Shown: positions 42,038-52,000 of the stretch, piece after piece
How positions within the stretch are numbered: the stretch's first letter is position 1
Layout: every line of letters starts with the position of its first letter
DNA from: Peronospora farinosa
Lineage: Eukaryota > Oomycota > Peronosporomycetes > Peronosporales > Peronosporaceae
Assembly (NCBI GenBank): GCA_947646735.1
Contig: CANTFK010000239.1
Coordinates: forward strand, 62,001 to 126,000
DNA length: 64,000 nt
Direction of reading: 5' to 3'
Position numbers and translations under genes: made by a program
The notes under the pieces: model-generated
The model's database searches: none
The model's input: the letters and a program-made list of their open reading frames with translations, nothing else
What the model was told of the DNA's origin: nothing

Positions 42038-42358
42038 TGTCTAACGGGCTAAGTAACCGTTACCGTCTTACACTAAAGGGCGTTGAGGAAGCGCTCTTAA
42101 TTAACTCTTAAATATAACTTTGTTTTATTTTTTGTTTTAGTTCTAATTCGCAGTAAGTGCGAATATGATCCCTAGCTCATGGGAACCACTCAATATGGAA
42201 GTCGACTTATTATTGGCTAATTATTGGGTCTGGCACCCCAATAATAAACCAATAATAAAATGACGCGCAGTATCCGCTAATCGGATACTGCCCTATGCCT
42301 ACTTGTGTAATTATGTATTAATCCTATAACTACTCATGTAATAGGTTACCCCATTACA
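42038..42358 (-). repeat. LTR of element B-prime, diverged relative of LTR B
   Basis: 321 bases, starts TGTCTAACGGGC and ends CCCCATTACA. Shares the skeleton of LTR B (gttgaggaagc, taataaaccaataataaa, the inverted cgcagtatccgctaatcggatactg motif) at much lower identity. Followed by tcacccccctcttt (42359-42372), the reverse complement of a polypurine tract, so this is the 3' LTR of a minus-strand element. Confidence 0.75.
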
Positions 42359-42470
42359 TCACCCCCCTCTTTAAGTTGCGCTTACCTCAACGTAAGCGCG
42401 AATCGCAGAAAGTTTCTTCTCGACCAACGGCGTAACTCCGAACCTGTTCAGTTAGACTTAACTGAGCAGC

Positions 42471-43033
42471 ATGGACCCTAGGCGTCCACGAGACAATGTC
42501 TCTGACAACCAGAACTGGGAACACCAAGCGACAATCCGTAGAGAGCAGGCGCCGCAGGTCATGGATGGGGACTTGAAACCGTGGCGCTTGTATGGTCTTG
42601 AAGGTGCTGTCGAACCCGAGCCACTGGAGGTCATGAAGGACCTTTTCACGCGATACCGTACAGTGAGAGGCAAAGCGACGAACAACGCATATACCGACGA
42701 TGCGTTGCAGAGGTCTTGGTGTGCCTCCATCAGGCGCTGGAGCGCGAGCCTACGTGAAGGAACGTCCTTCACGTCCTGGCTCGACGGTCGCGAGGGAACG
42801 CGTGATAGACACGCTATTGGCGACCTGCGCCGGCGCATCTGTCGTATGACTTGTGACGAGTATCACCTTTGTTACGTCCACATCCGTGAGGGATGTCCAA
42901 CGTGCAACGTGGGCAGATCGCGACCGGTCCGGCAGGAATGGGACGACTTGGTGTGTGCGCGAGGCATGCCCGATCATATTCGTCCATGGATTGCCCGTTA
43001 TGAGAGAAGCCTTTCGGAGCTCCAGGTGTCCGA
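42471..43033 (+). CDS. Antisense ORF of element B-prime, cut by B copy 2
   Basis: ATG at 42471; the frame runs into the LTR of B copy 2 at 43034, so the native end is lost. The protein is homologous to the antisense ORF at 49524-50018: LxPWxLY, the ALQRSWCAxxxRW block, GTSFTSWL, HAIGDLRRRIC and CYVHIREGCPTC (Cx2Hx4Cx2C). The two nucleotide sequences are well diverged while these residues stay, which speaks for past protein-level constraint. Here the ORF is open over its full visible length. Function unknown; the motif may bind zinc. Confidence 0.75.
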
Positions 43034-43363
43034 TGTAATGGGCTACATTACACACATAGTATTAATATGAATAAACAATTACATATGTAGGCAGGTGCTG
43101 GGCCCGAATAGCGGGCACAGCGTGGTAATTTATTATTGGGGCCTAAAGTCCCAAAATGGACCAATGATAAATCAACCTGAAATTGTGTGGTTCCCGAAAG
43201 GCGGGAACACTGTCGTATTTATTACGACTAAAATCTTCGTAATTAGTACGAATTAAAACCAAAATAAAATCAGAGTTAAATTTACTTGATACCTAATACT
43301 TGGGCTTAAATCTTCCTCAAGCGCGCGTGTAAGCTAGTGACGGTACGTTCTAGACCCGTTACA
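43034..43363 (+). repeat. 5' LTR of B copy 2
   Basis: 330 bases from TGTAATGGGCTAC to TAGACCCGTTACA. Contains the perfect inverted pair ggttcccgaaaggcgggaac, a possible hairpin. Primer-binding site follows two bases later. Confidence 0.93.
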
Positions 43364-43365
43364 CC

Positions 43366-43384
43366 TGGTAGAACTTTGTAGTCC
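43366..43384 (+). other. Primer-binding site of element B
   Basis: TGGTAGAACTTTGTAGTCC begins with TGG, the complement of tRNA CCA, two bases after the LTR end. Also present, reversed, beside 26099. The tRNA it matches is not identified. Confidence 0.55.
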
Positions 43385-43389
43385 TTCCT

Positions 43390-44368
43390 ATGCCCGAGTT
43401 TGGGATGAGCGAATCGTCGTACTTTGACGCTCCAGATTTATTTCTGGAGCACGCGACCTTCCCCCATCTTACTGGTGTTGAGTGGGATGCCCTTAATCGC
43501 CTCGCGGCGATATCGGGAGAGGCATTCGTCGCGTCGCTGATGATCAGCGACCCCTGACGCCCAACGTCTCGCCATACATGAGTTTATGGCACGCGAGCTC
43601 GCTGAATCCAACCGGCGAGGCTTAACTCCCTCGCGAACTTCACGTAATGAGGCCGTGAAGATGGAAACCTCCTCCTACTCTGGAGAAGGTAAGGACCGGT
43701 TGTCGCTGAATCGGTGGTTCCGAGAAGTTGATATCGCCATCGCCTCGAGACTTCTTGAGGCACCAGCGAAGGTCAACTTTCTTCTTTCCCGCCTCACCGG
43801 GAAGGCCAAGGAGTGGGCTCTTGGTAAACTCGTTGTGGACGAGCACGCATTCTACACCTTGGATACCATCCAGGACGATCTTCGTCTTGCTTTCGAGCCA
43901 CCGCAAGAGGAGAAACTGGTGCGATCAAGATTCCTGTCGATACGACAGGGTAAAATGGCGATGCGCGACTACGTGCAGATGGCTAGGCATCTGGCGTCGT
44001 GTATTATCATGCACCCCATGGTCATGTACACGCAGGTGAATGTCTTTGTGAATGGTATGCGTGAGGGGCAGACCCGCTTATCGCTGGAGCGCGCCGAGCC
44101 TGCCACATTGGAGGAGGCATTTGCCATCGCACTCCGTGAAGACTTTAGGGTCGCAAAGGCATATGCCAAACCCTCGGTCGTCACCGTTCCCCGGGCTTCT
44201 GGTCCAGAACCTATGGAGATCGACGTGATTGAGTCGTCGGGTGACCGACGACGTGTCATTCATCATAAGGGTGACGCTCGCACCGGGCGTCAAATGGTTT
44301 GCTTTCGTTGTCGCAAGCCAGAACATCGCGCGGCAGAGTGCCTTGCGCCAGCAATATGGTGCAAGTAG
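43390..44368 (+). pseudogene. Element B copy 2 gag
   Basis: Main frame from ATG 43586: capsid core [21 protein letters not shown], the gag-family stretch [20 protein letters not shown], and the knuckle [14 protein letters not shown]. An upstream frame opens at ATG 43390 and stops at TGA 43555, one base out of phase with the main frame; the same break exists in copy 1. Either translation starts at 43586 or there is a shared frameshift. A small deletion after the knuckle (cagcaatatggtg) is private to this copy. Confidence 0.82.
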
Positions 44369-44474
44369 TGGACGCCCATCATGAGGGTGCTGTACCGGCC
44401 GCACGTCTAAAAAACGGTCGGGAACAGTAGGTGCAGGGCGCCCTTCTGGTTGGAACGGAGGTCCGGGTCCCCCG

Positions 44475-45281
44475 GTGGCAGCCCAACCTTCCAGTCCTCC
44501 TGCGATACGCGCACGGTTAAATACCACCACTACGAGTGGTGATTCACGTCTAATTATTGTCAGTTTACATGTCGCCGGCGTCCGGCGACCTCTGCGAGCA
44601 CTCCTGGACTCAGGAGCAACAAATAATTTCTTTCGTGAATCTTGTTTATCGATGCTGCCACCCAGCATCCAGGTCCGTGAGGGACCTGGCCAAGTCGTCA
44701 TCAAGTTAGCTGACGGGAAACCACACCGCGTATCGCGGCGCGAAGTGTCGTTGCCGTACACGTTTGATGGTTTTCGCAGTAATGATGATTTCTTGGTGAT
44801 CGCAATGAATTATGCATTCGATTGCATACTGGGCATGCCATGGTTGGCACGTTATAAGCCCCAGATCGACTGGTTAGCCAGATCAGTGAGACGTCGACGC
44901 AAGTTCGATGTCAGTGAAGTGTTTACCCATCTCTTGGAATCTCCAAGTGACTGGCCGAACGTCACAGTCGTGGATCGTGATTCCACGACGTTGGCGGTGC
45001 ACAGAGCGAGCGATGGTCCTCTCTGCACTTCTTCTGCTGTTCTTCGAGACACAAGTGACAGTGACTTCTCGCTACAGAGCGAAGAGGACGACGAGGACGA
45101 CGCGGTCAAACAGGGGTTCCCGCACGTCATTAATGCGGTTGAACAGGGGTTCCCGCACGTGAATGCAGTGGTTGAACCGGGGTTCCCATCTGCACCTATT
45201 GTGGTCGAGCAGGGGCTCCCACAAGGGCATTGTGACGACGAGCAAGAGCTCGCCAGCGAGTGCGACGTGGACGGACAGTAG
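44475..45281 (+). pseudogene. Element B copy 2 protease and first part of linker
   Basis: Retropepsin with [12 protein letters not shown] (active-site DSG) and, further on, [19 protein letters not shown] (the ILG closing motif and following GMxWL), about residues 25-160. Then an acidic stretch and repeat units such as VVEQGLPQG. The frame ends with TAG after CDVDGQ at 45279-45281; the following frame continues in phase as more repeats. The same TAG is found in copy 1. Cleaves the polyprotein during particle maturation. Confidence 0.83.
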
Positions 45282-45296
45282 TCCCCACGCGAGAGC

Positions 45297-46782
45297 ATGA
45301 TGGTCGAACCGGGGTTCCCATCATCACCCACTGTGGTCGAACCGAGGTTCCCACATGGGCATATTGTGGTCGAGCAGGGCCTCCCACACGAGTACAACGT
45401 GGACGGACAGGAGTCCCCACGCGAGAGCATAATGGTCGAACCGGGGTTCCCATCATCACCCACTGTGGTCAAACCGAGGTTCCCACATGGGCATACTGTG
45501 GTTGAGCAGGGGCTCCCACACGGGTTTACGGCGGCCGAGCAGGAGCTCCCGCATCAAGTGTCGACGGTCGAGTTTGGGGTACTCCCGTCCAGTGTTTCCG
45601 GCATCTTGGATGAGGACATCCAGTGCCTAGAGGGGGGTGATGGTTTATCACTTGACTGCGGTTCGCCAGCTTCGAGTAGTGACTCGAAGCACGATGGGGA
45701 CAACAGCACCGAGAATTTAGCGTTGGAATGTGTCCACGCTATCGTGTACGTGGAAGGGAGTCCACAAAGGCGCCAATATATCGAGGCCGAGAGTCCTCCT
45801 CGTGATGCGTCTTCCATTACCAGCCTTCCAGGGCTTTCCTGGAAGCATTTCCTACGTGACCTTAAGGGAGGCACTGTGGAACAAGTGTGTCTAATCACCA
45901 ACGAGGTGGTTACCGTAGCAAACGAGGAGCATATGGCGCGTCCTCGAAGCGCTGAGCCGAAATCAGCGCGTGAAGAAAGGTTTGCATCACAGTCATGGGA
46001 GGCTCTGCGAGAGTCTGGTAACCCCGTCTACGACATTGCTCGTGAGTATGTAGACGTGTTCCCGGACAAGATCCCGGCTGGACTTCCTGCGGACCGTGGT
46101 GTTCGGCACGAGATTGATCTCGTGCCAGGGTCGAAGTATTGTGTGACACGGCAGTGTCCGTTGCCTCGAGATCAAGTCGAAGCTATTGACGCATTCTTCG
46201 AAGGCCGCCGCAAAGCGGGTCATGTGCGTGAAAGTATCTCACCACATTCGAGTCCAACCTTCTGCGTGAAGAAGGCTACGGGAGGCTGGCGTATAGTGCA
46301 TGCGTTCAATAAGTTGAATGATGCCACTATTCCTGCGCAAACGCCAATTCCCAGGAAGGACATGGTGCTGAATTCCATGTCAGGAAGTGTCATCTTCAGT
46401 GCCATCGACTTGGCCGATGGCTTTTACCAGATTCTGATGCGACCGAGTGATATCCTACGCACCGCGGTGATCACCCCGAGTGGCATGTTATGGAGTGGCT
46501 GGTTATTCCACAAGGATTGAAGAACGCTCCGGCCACTTCAATCGCATGGTGTCTCAAGTGTTGAGACCTCTTCGGAACTTTGCTCCAAGTTATTTTGACG
46601 ATATTTTCGTCCATAGTCGCGCCGAGGGCAACCTAAACGATGTCCAAGTTCACCTTCAACACCTGAAGCAAGTGTTTCAAGTTATGCGGGAAACCAAGTT
46701 GTACGCGAATCTCAAGAAGTGTGTCTTTTGTGCACCGGAGATTCCGGTGTTAGGTTGCTATGTGAGTAAATCGGGAGTTTGA
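45297..46782 (+). pseudogene. Element B copy 2 linker repeats and reverse transcriptase
   Basis: 45297-45560 continues the repeat linker ([23 protein letters not shown] units) with one extra ~130-base block over copy 1. The reverse transcriptase begins near 46080 with [15 protein letters not shown], then [22 protein letters not shown] and [14 protein letters not shown] one-base loss at about 46490 shifts the frame before the palm; the next frame carries YFDDIFVHS and ends at TGA 46780-46782. Frameshift and TGA are the same as in copy 1. Confidence 0.85.
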
Positions 46783-46797
46783 GCTGATCCAGAGAAG

Positions 46798-47271
46798 GTG
46801 TCGTCCATCTGTTCTTGGCCCACGCCCAAGAACCCTACGGAGTTGCGCCAGTGGCTCGGCTTGGCTAATTATTTGCACAAGTATACGAAGGACTATGCTG
46901 GTTCTATCCAGCCTTTGTCGTCACTCTTGAAGAAAGACGCCACGTGGTTGTGGCGTCCCGAGCACCAAGCAGTCTTCGAAGCAGTAAAGAAGAGCCTAGC
47001 GTCAGCGCCAGTCCTGGTCCTACCAGACGATTCCAAGCCGTTCCACATGGTTTGCGACGCCAGTGATTTTGCAATCGGTTGTGCCCTCATGCAATTTGAT
47101 GATGAGGGCCGTGGGTTACACCCGAGCCGTGTTTATTTTATGAGATCGTCGCAGCGTACAAGGGTGATTCAGATTATGCAGACATTATCGAGTATCTGCG
47201 TGCTCCCAGCGATGCTGCACTGGGAGCATTATCCCGAACCAAGCGCGACCACATTCATCGATACAGTTTAG
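46798..47271 (+). pseudogene. Element B copy 2 connection domain and deleted RNase H
   Basis: PTELRQWLGLANYLHKY and the SIQPLSSLLKKDATWLW stretch are intact, then CDASDFAIGCALMQFDDEGRG, after which ~380 bases present in copy 1 are missing (join at 47113, ggccgt then gggttacaccc). Most of the RNase H catalytic residues are therefore absent; the rest of this frame is out of phase. Confidence 0.82.
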
Positions 47272-49480
47272 ACGGCGATTTGCTTCTGTATAGCATCGAC
47301 CAATTCGATGCTCCTCGCATGGTGATCTCCAACGACATGGATTTGCGTGCAAGAATCATCCACGAATACCACGATGCCCCTGCTGTCGGCCATTTAGGCT
47401 GCGAAAAGACTTTTGCGGCTGTGTCTCGAGACTTCTTCTGGCCCCACATGTATAAGTGGGTACGCAACTGGATCCGAACGTTCGAAATATGCCAGTGTGA
47501 AGCCATCTCCATCGTCACAGGCTACCTTGCGATCGTTGCCAATTGCAGCAGAGGCCTGGAGATCAGTTTCGATGGACTTCATCTTCGGTCTTGCGCCCGA
47601 TAGCCAAGCTCGAACGGGCATCTTGGTCTTTGTTGATAGATTCAGCAAGATGACACATCTCGTGCCTGTTCACGCTAAGGTCACCGCGGCAGAGACCGCG
47701 GCGCACTTCATCGACGCGGTGTTCCGTCATCATGGCCTTCCAGAAAACATTGTATCGGACCGTGATCCGCGATTCACGTCCGCATTTTGGACGTCACTTT
47801 CCGAGCTCCTCGGGACAAAAGTGCTGATGTCGACTGCGGACCATCCGGAAACGGATGGGCAGACCGAGTGCGTGAACCGGGTCCACGAAGACGTTCTTCG
47901 AAGTTATGCTACGTCATTTACAAGTTGGAGTGCATTTTTACCACTCGCTGAGTTCGCACTCAATAACGCCGTACACGCGTCAACAGGGTTGACGCCATTT
48001 TTTGTGAATTCGGCTCGTCACCCTCGTGTTCCTACTCTCCTGGCCGTGGGGCGACCCACAACACCTAGTGGCTCCACTAGGGGGGATAAAGGTGATAAAC
48101 AAGGATCGAGTGCAGCTCATGGTATTTTGAGCGCGAATGCAGTAACCCGATCCAAGGCAAAGACGACCACTTTGACGCCATCAGACGTGGCGTCCCCATT
48201 AGCTCGATGGACTGCGCAGACATTGATTGACCCGTCTTCGGGTAAGCGTTCGCCTACTGCCAACTACGCGCCGATTGAGTCGGCGCGACCAATTGATGAC
48301 ATGGCTGTGTCGGAATTTATACTCCAACGTCAAGCCATCACCCGGTTTGTACGCGACGCACTACAATCTGCGGTAGACCAACAGAAGGAGAACGCTGACA
48401 AACATGGCAGAAAGAACATGAGCAAGTTTGAGAAAGGTGACCGTGTATTATTATCTACGGAAGGTTTAAGGGATTCAGCGGTCACTAACCTGGGCGCGAG
48501 TAAACTCGCGCCACGCTTCATCGGTCCATTCAAGGTTCTGAAGGCAATCGGCGACGCTTATACACTCGACGTCCCCTCTTCACTGCGACTCCACCCGACA
48601 TTCTATGTCGGGCGGCTGAAGGAATATCGTCCGGCTACGCTTCACGGTTTGGCTCCGACGCCGGCTTCAGAGGTCCGTAAGTCGAACGGCCTTCCCGTCG
48701 TGCTCGACGCGCCGATGACATGGGGCGGGGCCTCGATCCCGTCTGAACCTGACCAAGCACCTAGCGTTCCAGAACCCTTATCCGTTCGAGAAGTTCACGG
48801 TTCGACTGCCGGGTCTCACTCGAAGTCTTCTCCGCCCGGGCAGCACGTTCACTGGCAGCCTCAGCCTCCAGCTGAGCATCGGCAGCTATGTTCACGGCCT
48901 GATCAACATCGTCCTGAGCACCCAGGACGCCAGCACTACCATCGCGAGAGCCCTCCTCCGCTTGTTGACGCGGAGGGACAGGTGCGATGGATTGTAGACC
49001 GCATTGTGGGTCACGAGGACCCTCCACAACCAGTACTGCAGTCGGCTCATGAGAAGCGCGCGGTTCCGTCCGTGCGCAGGTACCGAGTACGTTGGCTTGG
49101 ATTCCTCTCCCGAGCAGGATACATGGGAACCACGTTCCTCGCTCCTTCGTGACGTTCCAGATGTGGTTCTGTCGTATGAAGCCACGAAGTCGGGCTATTC
49201 CAAGGCGGGCGAGCACGCAAACGCTCTCGTGACAAACGAGAGCGGTAAGGAGATCCACGTCGTAGGGAACGGGAACGATGACGCGAACGAGAACGATGTC
49301 GTGAACGAGAACGATGCCGTGAACGAGAACGTCGCGGTGAATACATATTATCACGATTGCGAGGCGAGAATCGCGCAACAGGACGGGAAGGAGAACGTGT
49401 CGCTGCCCTGCGCTGATGATCCCGCGGAGATTGACTCCGCTGTCGCGAGTGGTGCTGCCAGCGAGGCGCACCACGAATAA
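47272..49480 (+). pseudogene. Element B copy 2 integrase and chromodomain
   Basis: 47280-47603 holds the zinc-binding start (HEYHDAPAVGHLGCEKTF) and is one base out of phase with 47413-49152, which holds the catalytic core (FVDRFSKMTHLVPVHA, SDRDPRFTSAFW, HPETDGQTE), the SKFEKGDRVLLSTEGL domain and GPFKVLKAIGDAY. An extra T near 49107 shifts the frame within the chromodomain; it resumes to 49480 (DTWEP onward). The break before the core is shared with copy 1, the chromodomain shift is not. Confidence 0.86.
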
Positions 49481-49523
49481 CTACGCTTCTCCGTTTGCTC
49501 AGACTTCGCTCATACTTTGCAAT

Positions 49524-50018
49524 TCAACTTCGTTCGCGATCACTGAGTGGACACTCAGCGATGTGTCGTCGCCATTCGTCATGAGTTGGGCGTGGAGTCG
49601 AGTCACAAGACCGGCATCCTTCATTGAAATGGACGAAGCAGAGGCGGTCCTCATTCCAAGCATCCTCACACACTCTTTCGCGTAGCGCGCCGATGGAGTG
49701 ATCGGCGCGAAGCTCCTCTCGATTGGCGAGCCATAATTGGAAGCTGCTACCATCCTCGAGCATCCGATTCCAACGTTGGACGAAGGCACACCAAGAACGT
49801 TGCAGGGCTTCATACCCGATTCCATCAAGACCCTTCCCGCGCAGTTTTCGAAATCGGCGAAAGTAGTCCCGCATCGTGTCCAGCGAGTCCGGAGCGTGAT
49901 CTCCGGACAAGTCGTACAGTGACCAAGGTATGAGTTGCCGCGCCATGATGCTGGTTGTTGCACTCCCGCTGATGTTTCTTGGGAGTGCTGCTGGATTGGG
50001 TGTTGGGTCTCCGGACAT
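49524..50018 (-). CDS. Antisense ORF of element B copy 2
   Basis: 164 residues, ATG at 50018, on the strand opposite to gag-pol. Ends 44 bases from the pol stop, so the two are convergent. Contains LIPWSLYDLSG, the ALQRSWCAFVQRW block, GSSFQLWLANREE, HSIGALRERVC and CFVHFNEGCRSC, a Cx2Hx4Cx2C possible metal site. Homologous to 42471-43033 and, broken, to 18246-19681. I recognise no known family. An overlapping frame (49499-50065) is also open but is not conserved in the B-prime copy. Its 5' end lies about 80 bases from the 3' LTR, whose antisense promoter could drive it (inference). Confidence 0.75.
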   Translation of the reverse strand: MSGDPTPNPAALPRNISGSATTSIMARQLIPWSLYDLSGDHAPDSLDTMRDYFRRFRKLRGKGLDGIGYEALQRSWCAFVQRWNRMLEDGSSFQLWLANREELRADHSIGALRERVCEDAWNEDRLCFVHFNEGCRSCDSTPRPTHDEWRRHIAECPLSDRERS

Positions 50019-50085
50019 TGCTTGTTCGTTTGTGAGCGATGGGGTTTCGACAGTTGAGCACTCACGGGTTGGTGAGTGCTGTCAT

Positions 50086-50098
50086 GAGAAGGGGGTGA
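50086..50098 (+). other. Polypurine tract of B copy 2
   Basis: gagaagggggtga lies immediately before the 3' LTR start TGTAATGGG; same position and sequence type in B copy 1 and B-prime. Primes plus-strand synthesis. Confidence 0.75.
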
Positions 50099-50427
50099 TG
50101 TAATGGGCTACATTACACATATAGTATTAATATGAATAAACAATTACATATGTAGGCAGGTGCTGGGCCCGAATAGCGGGCACAGCGTGGTAATTTATTA
50201 TTGGGGCCTAAAGTCCCAAAATGGACCAATGATAAATCAACCTGAAATTGTGTGGTTCCCGAAAGGCGGGAACACTGTCGTATTTATTACGACTAAAATC
50301 TTCGTAATTAGTACGAATTAAACCAAAATAAAATCAGAGTTAAATTTACTTAATACTTAATACTTGGGCTTGAGTCTTTCTCAAGCGCGCGTGTAAGCTA
50401 GTGACGGTACGTTCTAGCCCCATTACA
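50099..50427 (+). repeat. 3' LTR of B copy 2
   Basis: 329 bases, TGTAATGGGCTAC to TAGCCCCATTACA, differing from the 5' LTR at only scattered positions, so the element is young relative to element A copy 1. Confidence 0.92.
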
Positions 50428-51157
50428 CGTGTACCCTCAACTACCTTCGTTGCTTCAAACACGGCCTTTTCGTCGTAATTACCCAATAACACCTTAATCT
50501 AGTCCATATCGTGGCCGAATTTTACTTTATTGAAGTCACCTAGGCATTTTGTCCAGTAGACGGGCGCTTCACATGCTATCACGTGCTACTAGCATACACA
50601 ACTTAGGTACAATGAGGAAGCGATTAAACCGACTTATCTCGTGTGCGTTGTAGGAGTTTCCGGTTGACGCGAGGGCTCGTGCAACAGTTGTCGTTCATCG
50701 AAGCGACTTGAACAACGAACCTAGGAATAAACACCCGCAACGTCTTGGTTTCTGTAAACAGTCTTCCGGAGCGAAGTGATCGATATAAGCTAAAAGTTAA
50801 AGACTTAATTTTACTCAATAGGATTACTAAATATAAATCGAAAAGATGATACGACCATTCTATACGTGATTAAATGCGCGTCTCTTTGGAAGCGCATCCG
50901 TACGTGGCGAGCTTCAATATATTCAAGCTCCATGAAGACGTCCGTATGTGACGTCAAGATGAAGCCTAGTCCCCACTGGGCGCTATCCCCTTCAATGTGA
51001 ATAACACTGATGATATCACATACATGAGGGTGGGTCACATTGATGTGCCTCACCAAGTGGAAGGTCTAAAGTACTCACATACTTTTTAGACCTCCACGTT
51101 AAGAATGCCATAATTTACGGGCACGCGTAACACAAGGTCATATTTAGCCCGTTACAT
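50428..51157 (-). mobile_element. Copia 5' end: LTR and start of internal region
   Basis: On the minus strand an LTR begins TGTAACGGGCTAAATATG at 51157 and matches, inverted, the one at 8373. It runs to about 50575. The internal part (50575-50428) parallels 9790-9890 (gtagacgggcgcttc, cacgtactac/cacgtgctac) and contains a short gag-like frame (VLLGNYDEKAVFEATKVVEG). Truncated at 50428 by element B copy 2. Confidence 0.65.
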
Positions 51158-51320
51158 GTCCAAACTGACAAATTTGGGCTGGTCAAAATGTCATTCAGCT
51201 TGCTGCTCAGTTCCACCTACTTGAAGACATTGAATGGGCAGTCATTTTTCGCCAAGCAGCTTTTAGTTTTACCTATTCTGAGGACTTTGTCTACATCTCT
51301 GTAGACCCCACCTACCCGCA

Positions 51321-51778
51321 TCAATGATTTTGGTCAATTTGCCATCGGAATAGTGTCGAAACTCCCTCTTCGCTAAGATTTAGTGGATGAAGCTTCTTCA
51401 TTTTTTCAAACCATTTGTTACACCTCTTGTGCTTGTTCAACTTGTCTTTAGCATTCATCAGATCGTACTTATTAAAAGCGTACTCCATAGGTTTATTGTT
51501 GCATATTCTCATCTGGAACGTCGTCATTTTAAGACTTCCAATGCATCGATACTTGTTAGATAATCGACAGAAGAGACTCTACCTTCATTGTCTTTGTGCA
51601 CAGTGGTAAACTGTTCCCCATCTTCGTAGTCTTCGTCTGCAGTCCTCAGAAACCTCAGGACAGGCACATTATCCTTTCCAGCAGTGAGCTAATTTACCGA
51701 AGTTGTCATACACCGAGCCGAGTGTAGGCAAGGAGTCAGCCTTAGTACTTCCAAAAAAGAAACGTAGTGAAAGCACAT
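51321..51778 (-). pseudogene. RXLR-like secreted effector pseudogene
   Basis: From ATG 51778 a short frame with a hydrophobic start is stopped by TAG at about 51689. In the same phase the frame resumes and contains RFLR (R-x-L-R) near 51655, followed at once by the acidic run DEDYEDGE, the layout of oomycete RXLR-dEER effectors. It ends in TGA at 51521-51523. A second frame with ATG at 51527 overlaps by a few bases and carries a Lys-rich C-terminal part (NKWFEKMKKLHPLNLS) ending at 51321. Thus at least one nonsense change and one frameshift; not expected to yield a full protein. Intact members are secreted and enter plant cells. No specific homologue can be named. Confidence 0.62.
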
Positions 51779-52000
51779 TGCTGTTCTTCGTCAAATGTTC
51801 TTTGTGCTATCGCAATGGTGACCAGGGAGTGAATTACGAAGTGACAAGTGATCCTATCGCGCACACATCATCAGACCACCATAACTTTCAATATGGATGT
51901 TTAATGCAAATTTATTTTCCTACGTAAGCACAGGGAGTGTGCGATCATGTGCTGTGTCGCTTCAAATTAATACTCCGGAACATAACGTGCAATTTTTAGA
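51779..52000. other. Non-coding flank
   Basis: Upstream flank of the effector pseudogene; no ORF or repeat that I can support. Confidence 0.4.

Larger units (their letters stand above)
43034..50427 (+). mobile_element. Chromovirus-type Gypsy element B, copy 2
   Basis: Two nearly identical LTRs (43034-43363 and 50099-50427), primer site, gag, protease, linker repeats, reverse transcriptase, remnant RNase H, integrase, chromodomain, antisense ORF, polypurine tract. Plus strand. Flanks tccga and cgtgt do not match, so no target duplication; the left flank is the B-prime element and the right flank is Copia, which suggests recombination after insertion. Several frame breaks are shared with B copy 1; a 380-base loss in RNase H and a chromodomain frameshift are private. 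Confidence 0.93.

Noticed and set aside
44852..45472. Minus-strand ORF with many CGNPGSTT-like repeats (also 24135-24614 plus)
   Set aside because: Shadow of the EQGLPHG/EPGFPS linker repeats in element B pol.
49499..50065. Longer alternative antisense frame overlapping the B antisense ORF
   Set aside because: It is open in copy 2 but its residues are not kept in the B-prime relative at 42471; only the 49524-50018 frame is.
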